Shown piece after piece: positions 28,027-36,000 of a stretch of DNA of 50,648 nucleotides. The notes beneath the pieces were generated by a model. It had not been told where the DNA came from and made no database searches. It saw only the letters and a program-made list of their open reading frames with translations. Source of the stretch: Actinomycetales bacterium (GTDB lineage Bacteria; Actinomycetota; Actinomycetes; Actinomycetales; Microbacteriaceae); NCBI GenBank assembly GCA_015655445.1, contig JAATFA010000064.1, positions 1 through 50,648 on the forward strand, read 5' to 3'. Numbering within the stretch: the stretch's first letter is position 1; each line of letters opens with the position of its first letter. A program made the translations under genes and the position numbers.

Positions 28027-28079
28027 CGTCATAAATGACACGCGCGGGCGGACTCCGCCCGCGTGTGTCATTTATGACG
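28027..28079. repeat. 26-bp inverted repeat (near-perfect palindrome) between uppP and mshC
   Basis: Arms 28027-28052 and 28054-28079 are separated by one base and differ at one position, which would be a G-U pair in RNA. The outer part CATAAATGACAC is AT-rich and the inner part GC-rich. It lies 35 bases after the uppP stop, so it could act as a terminator, but there is no U-tract and its core recurs at 50474-50538. Confidence 0.85.
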
Positions 28080-28113
28080 GGGTGGGCGGTGCGGGGAGCG
28101 CGGGCGGATGCAG

Positions 28114-28971
28114 CTACGCGGGCGAGATGACCCCGACCGCGAGCAGGACGACGAGCACGGCGCCCAGCAGCACGCGGTAGATGACGAACGGCAGGAACGA
28201 ACCGCGCGAGATGTAGTTCATGAGGAAGGCGATCACGCCGAAGCCCACGACACCGGCGACGACCGTCGCGACCGCGGTCTCGAGCGGTGAGAACACCTCC
28301 GGCGTGCATCCCGCGGCCGCGCTCGCGCACGGGTGCGCGATCGACTTGTAGAGCTCATAGAGGCCGCTGCCGAAGACGGCGGGCACGGCGAGCAGGAACG
28401 AGTAGCGCGCCGCCGCCCGGCGCTCGTAGCCGAGCATGCGTCCGGCCGCGATCGTGCCGCCGGAACGCGAGACGCCCGGGATGAGCGCGAGCGACTGGGC
28501 GAGGCCGAAGACGAGCGCGTGCGGCCATGTGAGCTCGCGCAGGCGGCGCTCCTTGCGGCCGAACGCGTCCGCGAGGCCGAGCAGCACGCCGAAGACGATG
28601 AGCGTGCCCGCGACGATCCACAGCGAGCGGAAGGTCGTCTCGATCGCGTCCTGGAAGAGCAGGCCGAGCACGATGATCGGGATGCTGCCGACGATGATGA
28701 ACCAGCCCATGCGCGCGGAGGGATCGCGACGGGGCACGCGCCCGATGAGCGAGAGGAACCACCGGCCGATGATGTGGACGATGTCGTGCCAGAAGTAGAC
28801 GAGCACGGCCGTCTCAGTGCCGAGCTGGATGATCGCGGTGAACGCGGCCCCGGGGTCCTCGCCCGTGCCGAGGAAGAGCCCGGCGATGCGCAAGTGGGCG
28901 CTCGAGGAGATGGGCAGGAATTCGGTGAGGCCTTGGATGAGGCCGAGGACGATCGCTTCGATGAGTCCCAC
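28114..28971 (-). CDS. uppP: undecaprenyl-diphosphatase UppP (BacA)
   Basis: The 285-residue protein has about eight membrane helices and the family motifs [14 protein letters not shown] near residue 15 and [12 protein letters not shown] near residue 165 (PGxSRSG). It dephosphorylates undecaprenyl diphosphate to recycle the cell-wall lipid carrier and confers bacitracin tolerance. The GTG start is preceded by AAGGA. It begins 66 bases after the M20 peptidase and is followed by a long palindrome. Confidence 0.95.
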   Translation of the reverse strand: MGLIEAIVLGLIQGLTEFLPISSSAHLRIAGLFLGTGEDPGAAFTAIIQLGTETAVLVYFWHDIVHIIGRWFLSLIGRVPRRDPSARMGWFIIVGSIPIIVLGLLFQDAIETTFRSLWIVAGTLIVFGVLLGLADAFGRKERRLRELTWPHALVFGLAQSLALIPGVSRSGGTIAAGRMLGYERRAAARYSFLLAVPAVFGSGLYELYKSIAHPCASAAAGCTPEVFSPLETAVATVVAGVVGFGVIAFLMNYISRGSFLPFVIYRVLLGAVLVVLLAVGVISPA

Positions 28972-29037
28972 GGAGGTCCTTCTGCGTCAGGGGCGGAGGA
29001 GCGGAGCGGCGGAGCGGGGCGGTCGCAGGATCGCCGG

Positions 29038-30345
29038 TCAGTAGTCCAGCAGGAGCTCGGTCAGGACTTCGGCGCCGAAGGTCAGCGCGTCGAGCGGCAC
29101 GCGCTCGTCGACGCCGTGGAACATCGCCGGGAAGTCGAGGTCGGCGGGCAGCCGCAGCGGCGCGAAGCCGTACCCGACGATGCCGAGCTTGCTGAGCGCC
29201 TTGTTGTCCGTGCCACCGCTCATGAGGTACGGCAGCACGGGCACGTCCGGGTCGTGGGCGCGCAACGTCGCCGTCATGCGCTCGACGAGCGCTCCCTCGA
29301 AGGGCGTCTCGAGCCCGATGTCGCGGTGGAGGACCTCGACCTCGACGTCGTCGCCGACGATCTCGCGCACTTCCGAGAGCACGGCGTCCTCCTCCCCCGG
29401 GAGCGTGCGGATGTCGACGAGCGCCTCCGCGGTGTCGGGGATGACGTTGTGCTTGTACCCGGCGGAGAGCACGGTCGGGTTGGTCGTCGTGCGCAGCGTC
29501 GCCTGGATGAAGCCCGCCGCCGAGCCCGTCGCGAGCACGACCTCGTCGGGGCCGAGCCGCTGCGCGTCGACGTCGAGGAGCCGGGCGAGCGCGCCGACGA
29601 GCTGCTCGGTCGTCTCGGTGAGCCGCACCGGCCATTCCCTGCGCCCGATCGCGGCGACCGCCTCGGCGAGGCGGGTGACGGCGTTGTCGCGGATGACGCG
29701 CGAGCCGTGCGCGGCCGTGCCGTGCGCGCGCAGTCGCACCCAGACGAGCGCCTTCTCGCCCGTCTGCAGCAGGTAGGCGCGGCGGCCGCGGAGGTCGATC
29801 GAGTAGCCGCCGACCTCGCTGATCGCCTCCGTCGCGCCCGCGAAGAGCTCTGGCCGCGTGTCGACGATCCAGTGGGAGCCGAGCACGCCGCCGGCCTCCT
29901 CGTCGGCGAAGAAGGCGATGACGAGGTCGCGCCGTGGCGCGCGCCCGGTGCCGAGGATGTGCTGGAGCGCGGTGAGGATCATCGCGTCCATGTCCTTCAT
30001 GTCGACCGCGCCGCGTCCCCACAGCATGCCGTCGCGCACGACGCCCGCGAACGGGTCGACGGTCCAGTGCGCCGGATCGGCGGGGACAACGTCGAGGTGG
30101 CCGTGCACGACGAGCGCGGGCAGGTGCCGCTCTCGTCCGGGCACGCGCGCGATGACGCTCGTGCGCCGCGGCTCCGAGTCGACGAGCACGGGGTCGAGGT
30201 CGAGCCGGCGGAGGATGCCGGCGACGTACTCGGCCGCCTCGGTCTCGCCCTTCGAGCGCCCCTCCCCCCAGTTCGTCGTGTCGAAGCGGATGAGGTCGCG
30301 GGCGATCGCGGCGGTCGGATCGAGGTCGTCGGACTCGCGGGCCAT
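29038..30345 (-). CDS. M20/M25/M40 family metallo-peptidase
   Basis: The 435-residue protein has the zinc-binding pattern of M20 enzymes: VVHGHLDVVPAD (His and catalytic Asp), WGRGAVDMKDM (bridging Asp), FFADEEAGG (catalytic and ligand Glu), and a C-terminal FHGVDER histidine. The insert between is the dimerisation domain. It may cleave dipeptides or N-acyl amino acids. Of two nearby ATGs (30351, 30345) the second is chosen because TAGCGT ends six bases before it. Upstream of uppP on the same strand and divergent from the tRNA gene. Confidence 0.92.
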   Translation of the reverse strand: MARESDDLDPTAAIARDLIRFDTTNWGEGRSKGETEAAEYVAGILRRLDLDPVLVDSEPRRTSVIARVPGRERHLPALVVHGHLDVVPADPAHWTVDPFAGVVRDGMLWGRGAVDMKDMDAMILTALQHILGTGRAPRRDLVIAFFADEEAGGVLGSHWIVDTRPELFAGATEAISEVGGYSIDLRGRRAYLLQTGEKALVWVRLRAHGTAAHGSRVIRDNAVTRLAEAVAAIGRREWPVRLTETTEQLVGALARLLDVDAQRLGPDEVVLATGSAAGFIQATLRTTTNPTVLSAGYKHNVIPDTAEALVDIRTLPGEEDAVLSEVREIVGDDVEVEVLHRDIGLETPFEGALVERMTATLRAHDPDVPVLPYLMSGGTDNKALSKLGIVGYGFAPLRLPADLDFPAMFHGVDERVPLDALTFGAEVLTELLLDY

Positions 30346-30351
30346 GCCCAT

Positions 30352-30357
30352 ACGCTA
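30352..30357 (-). promoter_or_regulatory. -10-like hexamer of a leaderless M20 peptidase transcript
   Basis: TAGCGT ends six bases before the ATG at 30345 and supports that start over the ATG at 30351. Confidence 0.4.
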
Positions 30358-30396
30358 CGGCACGCCCCCGCGGGCGGCGCACGGCGCGATTCGTGC

Positions 30397-30402
30397 TATC
30401 GT
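30397..30402 (+). promoter_or_regulatory. candidate -10 of the tRNA-Leu promoter
   Basis: TATCGT lies about 31 bases before the mature tRNA 5' end, allowing a short 5' leader for RNase P. Confidence 0.35.
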
Positions 30403-30433
30403 CGTTCCTCGGTTCTCCTCGGGGATCCGTTGC

Positions 30434-30518
30434 GCGCGGGTGGCGGAATAGGCAGACGCGCTAGCTTGAGGTGCTAGTGCCCGTATAGGGCGTGGGGGTT
30501 CAAGTCCCCCCTCGCGCA
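30434..30518 (+). tRNA. tRNA-Leu (anticodon GAG)
   Basis: The 85-base sequence folds as a class II tRNA: acceptor GCGCGGG pairs with CTCGCGC (one G-T pair), the D-arm has GG in its loop, the anticodon stem CTAGC/GCTAG encloses the loop TTGAGGT with GAG at 30468-30470, the variable arm is long (TGCCCGTATAGGGCG), and the T-arm is GGGGG-TTCAAGT-CCCCC. The discriminator base is A. CCA is not encoded. It reads CUC/CUU leucine codons. Confidence 0.96.
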
Positions 30519-30529
30519 CAGAGTGAGAG

Positions 30530-30576
30530 TGGCCCCTGGCCAGGAGTTTCGGACTCCGGGTCAGGGGCCATCCTCT
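30530..30576 (+). terminator. intrinsic terminator after tRNA-Leu
   Basis: TGGCCCCTG (30530-30538) pairs with CAGGGGCCA (30562-30570), and an inner GGAGT/ACTCC stem closes a TTCGG loop. TCCTCTTTCT follows. It lies 11 bases after the tRNA. Confidence 0.8.
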
Positions 30577-30667
30577 TTCTCGACGCGAGAGGGAGTGCTG
30601 AGCGCTCTCGCCCGCTTCGGGCGGCGGCCGGCCATTCGCGACCGGCTCCGTGCCTCATGTCACGCTG

Positions 30668-31018
30668 TCATCGGTCGTCCTCGGCCAGGTCGACGCATCG
30701 CTCGGGCTGAGGTGTGGCGTGGGCTGCATCGGCGGGCGGAGCGGGTCGCGGTCCGGCGGGCTCACGATCGGGCGAGTCTCCGTGCTTGACGAGCTCGATC
30801 CTCACCGAGCCCCATTCGCGCAGCCGGGTTCCGGGTGCGGGTTCCTGCCGCACGATGTAGTAGAGGCCGGGCCAGGCGAGCGCTCCGATGGATGGCCCGT
30901 CGGGATCGGGGTTGGCCAGGGCCACACCGGCCTCGGCCGCGAGGTCGCGGCCGACATGGAAGGGCAGCCCCACCACGTCGGGAACCGTGACGACTCGTCG
31001 CGCGCCGTGCTCGACCAT
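30668..31018 (-). CDS. small PASTA-domain protein without membrane anchor
   Basis: The 116-residue protein is essentially one PASTA domain: VTVPDVVGLPFHVGRDLAAE, then IVRQEPAPGTRLREWGSVRI, followed by a Pro/Ala-rich acidic tail. PASTA domains usually sit outside the membrane on Ser/Thr kinases or penicillin-binding proteins and bind cell-wall fragments. Here there is no signal peptide, membrane helix or kinase, so the role is unclear. TATCCT ends six bases before the ATG. Confidence 0.78.
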   Translation of the reverse strand: MVEHGARRVVTVPDVVGLPFHVGRDLAAEAGVALANPDPDGPSIGALAWPGLYYIVRQEPAPGTRLREWGSVRIELVKHGDSPDREPAGPRPAPPADAAHATPQPERCVDLAEDDR

Positions 31019-31024
31019 GCTCCA

Positions 31025-31030
31025 AGGATA
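31025..31030 (-). promoter_or_regulatory. -10-like hexamer of a leaderless PASTA-protein transcript
   Basis: TATCCT ends six bases before the ATG at 31018; the same hexamer and spacing occur at trpD. Confidence 0.4.
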
Positions 31031-31176
31031 GGTCGACGACGAGCAGGGGCTGCGGCCATGGTCGTCAGGGCGGTCGCGAGCGTCTGCCACGCTGGCGCGC
31101 GCATCGTCGATCGGCTGCGAGCTCCCGGCGTCACGCGCGGGCGCTACCGTGGGCGGAGGCGACGAGGAGGCCGGCG

Positions 31177-31599
31177 GTGACGATGGCGGTGCGGGGACGG
31201 CATGCGGGGCTCGCAGTCGTCGCGCTCGCGATCGTGACGGGTGCGAGCGCGTGCGCGCCGACCGTGTGCCCGGCGATCGGGTGGAGCGACACGCTCGTCG
31301 TGCGGCTGCGCGGGGACGCCACCGCGGTCGCGCGCGTGCAGCTCTGCACCGACGCGGGCTGCGCCCCCGCGGAGGGCGTGGACGCGGCCGGCCCGCTCGG
31401 CCCCATCGCCCTGCGCGTGCACGAGGACGACGTGTGGACGTTCACGGTCGACGGCCTGCCCGACACGTTCACGGTCCGTGCGCTCGCGGCCGACGGCAGC
31501 ACGCTGTCGGCCGCGGAGGTCACGCCGGAGTGGGTGCGCGTGGGCGGCAGCGCACGGTGCGGCGGCCCGCACAAGGCCACCGTCACGCTGCGCTCCTGA
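31177..31599 (+). CDS. putative lipoprotein of unknown function
   Basis: The 140-residue protein has a signal with lipobox (AIVTGASAC, cysteine 26), then a beta-rich domain with paired cysteines (VCPAIGWSD; LCTDAGCAPAEG; RCGGP near the end). I do not recognise the domain. GAGGAGG lies six bases before the GTG. It stands between the PASTA gene and the P-loop gene. Confidence 0.75.
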   Translation: MTMAVRGRHAGLAVVALAIVTGASACAPTVCPAIGWSDTLVVRLRGDATAVARVQLCTDAGCAPAEGVDAAGPLGPIALRVHEDDVWTFTVDGLPDTFTVRALAADGSTLSAAEVTPEWVRVGGSARCGGPHKATVTLRS

Positions 31600-31690
31600 C
31601 CGTCGGACGGCCGACGGGGCGCCCGTGCTCGCTCACGCGGACGCGCGGCAGCGCCGGTGAGCGCGACGACCGTCTGCTGCGACATCGTGG

Positions 31691-31696
31691 CAGGCT
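31691..31696 (+). promoter_or_regulatory. -10-like hexamer before the P-loop protein
   Basis: CAGGCT ends six bases before the ATG at 31703. The same hexamer and spacing occur before the SGNH hydrolase at 49632. Confidence 0.3.
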
Positions 31697-31702
31697 GGCG
31701 GG

Positions 31703-32251
31703 ATGGAGTCCACCGAGCCCGGCGAGGCGCTGTTCATCGGAGGCCGGTCCGGTGTGGGCAAGTCGGCCGTCGCGCTCGAGACGTCGCACCTGCTCGCCGA
31801 GGCGCACGTGCAGCACGCCGTCATCGAGGGCGACAACCTCGACCTCGCCTATCCGCCGCCATGGCACCGGGGCCTGCGCCTGGCGGAGCTCAACCTCGCC
31901 GCGATGTGGCGCAACTACCGCCGCGCGGGATACCGGCGGCTCGTCTACGCGAACACGGTGAGCGTTCTCGAGCGCGAGGCGCTCGCCGCCGCGATGGGCG
32001 GCCTCGCGCGCAGCGTCGGCGTGCTCCTGACCGCTCGCGACGAGACCGTGCGCGCGCGGCTCGCGCTGCGTGAGGTCGGGTCGGCGCTCGATCGCCACCT
32101 CGAGCGCAGCGACCGCGCCGCACGCGAGCTCGAGGCGAACGTCCCCGACTCGGTCGCTCGCGTGGTGACGGACGGCCGGTCCGTGACGGAGATCGCGCGG
32201 GAGCTCATCGCTCTCGTGGGATGGCGCGAGGACGAGCGGACGTCGGGCTGA
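31703..32251 (+). CDS. P-loop ATP-binding protein (small kinase-like)
   Basis: The 182-residue protein has a Walker A motif FIGGRSGVGKSAVA at residues 11-24, then VIEGDNLDLAYPPPW, where the Asp resembles the base of small-molecule kinases, and a late ARDETVRARLALRE with candidate lid arginines. Size and motifs suggest a nucleoside or small-molecule kinase of the AAA_33/APS-kinase-like group, but the substrate is unknown. No clear ribosome site is present. Confidence 0.75.
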   Translation: MESTEPGEALFIGGRSGVGKSAVALETSHLLAEAHVQHAVIEGDNLDLAYPPPWHRGLRLAELNLAAMWRNYRRAGYRRLVYANTVSVLEREALAAAMGGLARSVGVLLTARDETVRARLALREVGSALDRHLERSDRAARELEANVPDSVARVVTDGRSVTEIARELIALVGWREDERTSG

Positions 32252-32308
32252 CGTCGGACGCGGCCTGCGATGCCGGGAGGCATGGGGTGCGAGCCGGCGA
32301 CCCGGGCG

Positions 32309-33455
32309 CTAGGCGACGCCCTCCCGGACCGAGGCGTCGACGACGGGGAAGGACTGGGTGAGGGAGTCGCGGGACTCCCCCCGCTTGAGTCCGAGCGTCG
32401 CGAGGCCGGAGAGCACGGCGACGCCGAACACGTAGACGAGCAGGTATCCCCATCCGCCGTGGCCGAGGTCGAGCAGCGAGGCGCCGAGGAGCGGCGCGAG
32501 CCCGCCGCCGAGGGTCGCGCCGACCTGCTGGGTGAGGGAGAGGCCCGTGTAGCGCAGCTCCACGGGATAGAGGTTGGCGAAGAGAGCCCCCTGGGCGCCG
32601 TAGAGCGAGCCGTGGCCGACCGCGAGGCCCAGCGTGAGGGCGAGCGTCGTGAGCCAGAAGTCGCCGGTCTCGAGCATGAGGAAGAGCGGCACGGCGAGCA
32701 GGATCTGGAACACGATGCCGCCGATGTAGACCGGCCGCCGCCCGACGCGGTCGGAGAGGCGGCCGAACAGCGGCAGCGTGAAGCACTCCACGAGGCAGCC
32801 GATGAGCACGGCGATGAGGATGGGCGTGCGCGGCAGGCCGAGCGTCGTCGTCACGAACGCGATCGCGATCGCGACGACGTAGTAGATGACGACGTAGTAG
32901 ATGTTGAACAGGCCGCTCTCGGCGATCTTCGCGAGGATCGACAGCACGGCGGTGCCCGGGTACGTGGCGAGCACGCGCCGGATGGGCACCTTCACGACCT
33001 GGCGCTGCGCGCGCGCCGCCGCGAACTCGGGGCTCTCGCTGATGCGCAGGCGAATGAAGATGCCCACTCCGATGAGCACGATGCTCAGCAGGAACGGCAG
33101 GCGCCACGCCCACGCGTCGTAGGCGCCTTCCGGCAGGTAGGTCGTGAGCAGCGTCACGAGTGCCACCGGCACGAGGACGCCGGCGGGGGTCCCGATGTGC
33201 ACGAGCGAGGTGAAGAAGCCCTGCTTCCTCACGGGCGCGGTCTCGAGCGCCATGAGCACTCCTCCGCCGTACTCGCCGCCCATGCCGCGCCTTGCACGAG
33301 CCGGATGACGACGAGCAGGATCGGGGCCGCCACCCCGATGAGCACCGTGACGATGATGATCGTCTTGCGGCCGAGCTTGTCACGGAAGTGTCCGAAGAGG
33401 ATGCCCTCGAGCGTGCGCGCGAGGTAGCCGACGAAGAACGTCGCGAAGGCGCGCC
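32309..33455 (-). pseudogene. decayed MHS-family MFS transporter
   Basis: The intact stretch 32309-33283 encodes 324 residues covering the second half of a metabolite:H+ symporter (GGEYGGGVLMALETAPVRKQ, GRLSDRVGRRPVYIGG, a final YLLVYVFG helix). Upstream, another frame continues the protein: AFATFFVGYLARTLEGILFG, then HFRDKLGRK and PILLVVIRLVQG. One missing base near 33288 separates LVQG from GGEYGG. Between GRK and APILL about 17-20 residues normally present are missing, and the first helix and start codon are absent where the sequence ends at about 33455. Three lesions make function very unlikely. Confidence 0.85.
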
Positions 33456-33776
33456 GATCGCCGCGACTTCGAGCCCTTCTTCGCGAGCGACTCCCGCCTG
33501 CGCCAGGAGATCGTCAAGGCGACCGGCAACGAGCGGCTCATCCGGGCACGCGAGGCCGTCGAGCCGTACGTCTACTGGCTACGCGTGCTCGGCGCCACGG
33601 CGCGGCACCGCATCGAGCGCTCGACCGAGCGGCGTCTCGAGATCGTCGAGGCCACCAAGCGCGCTGCGGAGATCCACCTCGACGAGGTCGAGGCGGCGAC
33701 GGCGGAGGACATGAGCGCGGTGCTCGAGCCCGGCAACCCGCGCATCGTCGCCTCGCCGCTGCCCGTCGAGGCCTGA
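33456..33776 (+). pseudogene. 3' remnant of an unidentified gene
   Basis: One open frame reads DRRDFEPFFASDSRLRQEIV, then EPYVYWLRVLGATARHRIER, and ends NPRIVASPLPVEA before TGA at 33774. Composition is helical and protein-like (alternating charged heptads), but no start codon precedes it except an internal GTG at 33585. Its beginning coincides with the point where the transporter on the other strand loses its N-terminus. I do not recognise the family. Confidence 0.55.
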
Positions 33777-33882
33777 GCGGCCGGACGCGCGCGCTCGGCA
33801 GGCCGCGTGTGTCTGGGCCACGATGAGGACCCGACGAGGTCGGCCGCAACGTCGAACGCGCCGTGCGCGATCACCGGGACGG

Positions 33883-34500
33883 TCATGGCGTCGCCCGCGC
33901 GAGGTGGGACGGGAGGAGGTACAGGCCTTCGATCGCCCCGTCGTCTCGGAAGGTGACGCGTGCGACGAGGTCGCCGGCCTCGAACGCGAGCGGCGTCGTG
34001 GTGACGGTGAGGTCGGCCGTCCGGACGGCCTCGATCGGGCCGTGGCGCTCGTACGCGCCGACCGTGCCGACGACCTGCGCCCACGCGGCCGCGAGTCCCT
34101 CCGGCGTGAGCCGCTCGGCGATCGCGGCGTCGAAGCGCTCGGCGACCTCGGACCAGCGCGCGTGGGCGAGATCGTCGACGACGGACTCCGCGAGGGCGGA
34201 CGCCTGGGGCAAGGGGGTCGTGCTCATGGCCTCTCCTGTTCTCGGATCGATGGGCCTGCCGAAGCGCTGGAACGCCGCTTGGCGGGAGATGCCGAGCACC
34301 TCGCCGACCTGCTGCCACGTGCGGCCCGCGAGCCTCGCGCGATGCACGGCCGCGGCAACGAGATCGGCGGTGCGCGACTGGAGGTCTGCGCAGGCCTCGA
34401 GCGTGGAGAGCGGGTCGTCGCGACCCAGCACGGGCGCGGCGAGGATCGCGTCCAGGTCGTGCCGCAGGGCCGTCGCGAGCTCCGTCAAACGATCCGGCAT
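33883..34500 (-). CDS. HTH protein with C-terminal DUF3887-like domain
   Basis: The 205-residue protein has an N-terminal helical region with a helix-turn-helix (GRTWQQVGEVLGISRQAAFQ, about residues 59-78) and a C-terminal DUF3887-like domain (FDAAIAERLTPEGLAAAWAQ through DDGAIEGLYLLP). DUF3887 is a small NTF2-like domain often secreted in lipoproteins; joined to an HTH it may sense a ligand. The start overlaps an inverted repeat that could be its own operator, which suggests autoregulation. GATAAG lies eight bases before the ATG, so the mRNA is probably leaderless. Confidence 0.82.
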   Translation of the reverse strand: MPDRLTELATALRHDLDAILAAPVLGRDDPLSTLEACADLQSRTADLVAAAVHRARLAGRTWQQVGEVLGISRQAAFQRFGRPIDPRTGEAMSTTPLPQASALAESVVDDLAHARWSEVAERFDAAIAERLTPEGLAAAWAQVVGTVGAYERHGPIEAVRTADLTVTTTPLAFEAGDLVARVTFRDDGAIEGLYLLPSHLARATP

Positions 34501-34537
34501 CTGTCAACCTTATCTTGACAGGATCCCAACGTGTCAA
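34501..34537 (-). promoter_or_regulatory. promoter with operator-like inverted repeat before the HTH gene
   Basis: On the minus strand TTGACA (34537-34532), a 17-base spacer and GATAAG (34514-34509) form a good sigma-A promoter. The same sequence holds CTGTCAA (34501-34507) facing TTGACAG (34515-34521) across seven bases, and a third half-site TGTCAA at 34532-34537. The perfect dyad covers the -10 and start site. Confidence 0.65.
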
Positions 34538-34617
34538 TGGCCGCATGGGGCACGCGGCCATGTGCGCGGGATGTGCCGGAGACGGGTTCGCGGGCCCGCG
34601 GTTAGGCTGGCCCGAGG

Positions 34618-36000
34618 ATGACGATGCAGCGCCGGACCTTCCTTATCGCGGCGGCCACGGGGGCCGCGGCGCTCGTCCTCACCGCGTGCACCCCTTCCTC
34701 GCCCTCCCCCACCCCGCGCCCCCCGCTGCCGAGCCCGAGCGAGTCCGGCATGCCGCGCCCGCGCGCGTTCATGCGCAGCGGCTGGGGCGCGGACTCGTTC
34801 GCGCGCGGCTCGTCGAGCTATCTCCCGGTCGGCGCGAGCCCCGCGGATCGCGAGGCGATGCGCGCGCCCGTCGCCGGTCGGGTCTTCTTCGCGGGCGAGG
34901 CGACCTCGAGCGATCGCCCGAACAGCGTGCTCGGCGCATGGGAGTCGGGCCAGCGCGTCGCCGCCGAGGTGCTCGCCGCCGCGGCACCGGGCGAGCGCGT
35001 CGCCGTCGTCGGAGCGGGCGCCGCGGGCGCCTCCGCCGCCCTCACCCTCCAGCAGGCTCGGCTCGACGTGACGGTGCTCGAGGCGCGCTCGCGCGTCGGC
35101 GGCCGCATCCGCACCGAGAAGAGCGACGACTGGCCCGTGCCCGTCGAGCTCGGCTCGCTCTTCATCGCCGACACCGCGAACGCCGTGCGGGCGCGCGTCG
35201 ACAGCGAGAGCCTGGGCGACGACCCGGAGGACGCGCTCACGCTCGCCGCGGACGGATCGCCCGTGCGCGCGAGCCTCGACGCCGCGGCGTCGACCGTCGC
35301 GGACGCCCTGGCGAAGGCCGCCGACGGGCTGCACGACGTCTCGGTCGCCTCCGCCTTGCGCGGAGCCGGGGTCGACGCCGCGAGCGGGGACGGCGACGTC
35401 GGCCTCTACCTGGCCGGCTCCGTCGTGGGCCGTCTCGGCGCGGAGACCTCCGCGCTCTCGGCGTGGTACGCGCTCGACGAGCTCCCCTCCGGTGGCGAGC
35501 GCCTCGTGACGGGCGGGTACGCCGGTGTCGTGACAGACGTGCTCGGGGGCGTCCAGGTGTCGCTCTCGACCGCCGTCACGGGCGTGAGCCACAGCGCCGA
35601 CGGCGTGAGCCTGCGGCTCGGCACCGGGGAGTCGCTCGGCGTCGACCGCGTCGTCGTGACCGTGCCCCTCGGCGTGCTGCAGAAGGGCGGCATCGAGTTC
35701 GACCCGCCCCTGCCCATGGAGCAGCGGGCCGCGATCGCGGCGCTCGGCGTGGGCGTGCAGGACGCCGTGTGGCTGCTCTTCGACGATCCGTTCTGGTCGA
35801 CCGAGGCGGCGCGCTGGAGCGTGCGCGGCGCCGACCTGCCGATCGTCGAATGGATCAACCTCGCCCCCGCGACCGGGTCACCCGTGCTCGTCGGCCTGCT
35901 CGCGGGGGACGCCGCCACCGCGTTCGCCAAGCTCGACGACGCCGCGGCGCTCGCCGCCGCGGTCGAGAGCCTGCGGCCCTTCCGCGACGCGGGAGCCTGA
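34618..36000 (+). CDS. circularly permuted flavin amine oxidase-like Tat lipoprotein
   Basis: The 460-residue protein starts with a Tat signal (QRRTFLIAAA, twin Arg 5-6) and lipobox LTAC (Cys 24), then a Pro/Ser linker. Residues 52-120 contain WGADSFARGSSSYLPVGASP and GRVFFAGEAT, the motifs that close the FAD domain at the C-terminus of flavin amine oxidases. Only after them comes the dinucleotide fold AVVGAGAAGASAA (129-141) with LEARSRVGGRIRT, which normally begins the protein. The substrate-domain segments VDRVVVTVPLGVLQKG and LVGLLAGDAA follow, and the protein stops at residue 460 where the canonical enzyme would enter the WGADPFARG block. All parts appear present but reordered. The start could also be ATG 34624. 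Confidence 0.85.
   Translation: MTMQRRTFLIAAATGAAALVLTACTPSSPSPTPRPPLPSPSESGMPRPRAFMRSGWGADSFARGSSSYLPVGASPADREAMRAPVAGRVFFAGEATSSDRPNSVLGAWESGQRVAAEVLAAAAPGERVAVVGAGAAGASAALTLQQARLDVTVLEARSRVGGRIRTEKSDDWPVPVELGSLFIADTANAVRARVDSESLGDDPEDALTLAADGSPVRASLDAAASTVADALAKAADGLHDVSVASALRGAGVDAASGDGDVGLYLAGSVVGRLGAETSALSAWYALDELPSGGERLVTGGYAGVVTDVLGGVQVSLSTAVTGVSHSADGVSLRLGTGESLGVDRVVVTVPLGVLQKGGIEFDPPLPMEQRAAIAALGVGVQDAVWLLFDDPFWSTEAARWSVRGADLPIVEWINLAPATGSPVLVGLLAGDAATAFAKLDDAAALAAAVESLRPFRDAGA

Noticed and set aside
31177-31183. Alternative ATG start at 31183 for the lipoprotein
   Set aside because: The GTG at 31177 has GAGGAGG at six bases; the ATG would put it at twelve. The signal peptide works from either.
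33585-33776. Short 63-codon gene starting at GTG 33585
   Set aside because: The same frame continues upstream to about 33456 with protein-like content, so this is the tail of a truncated gene and not an independent small gene.
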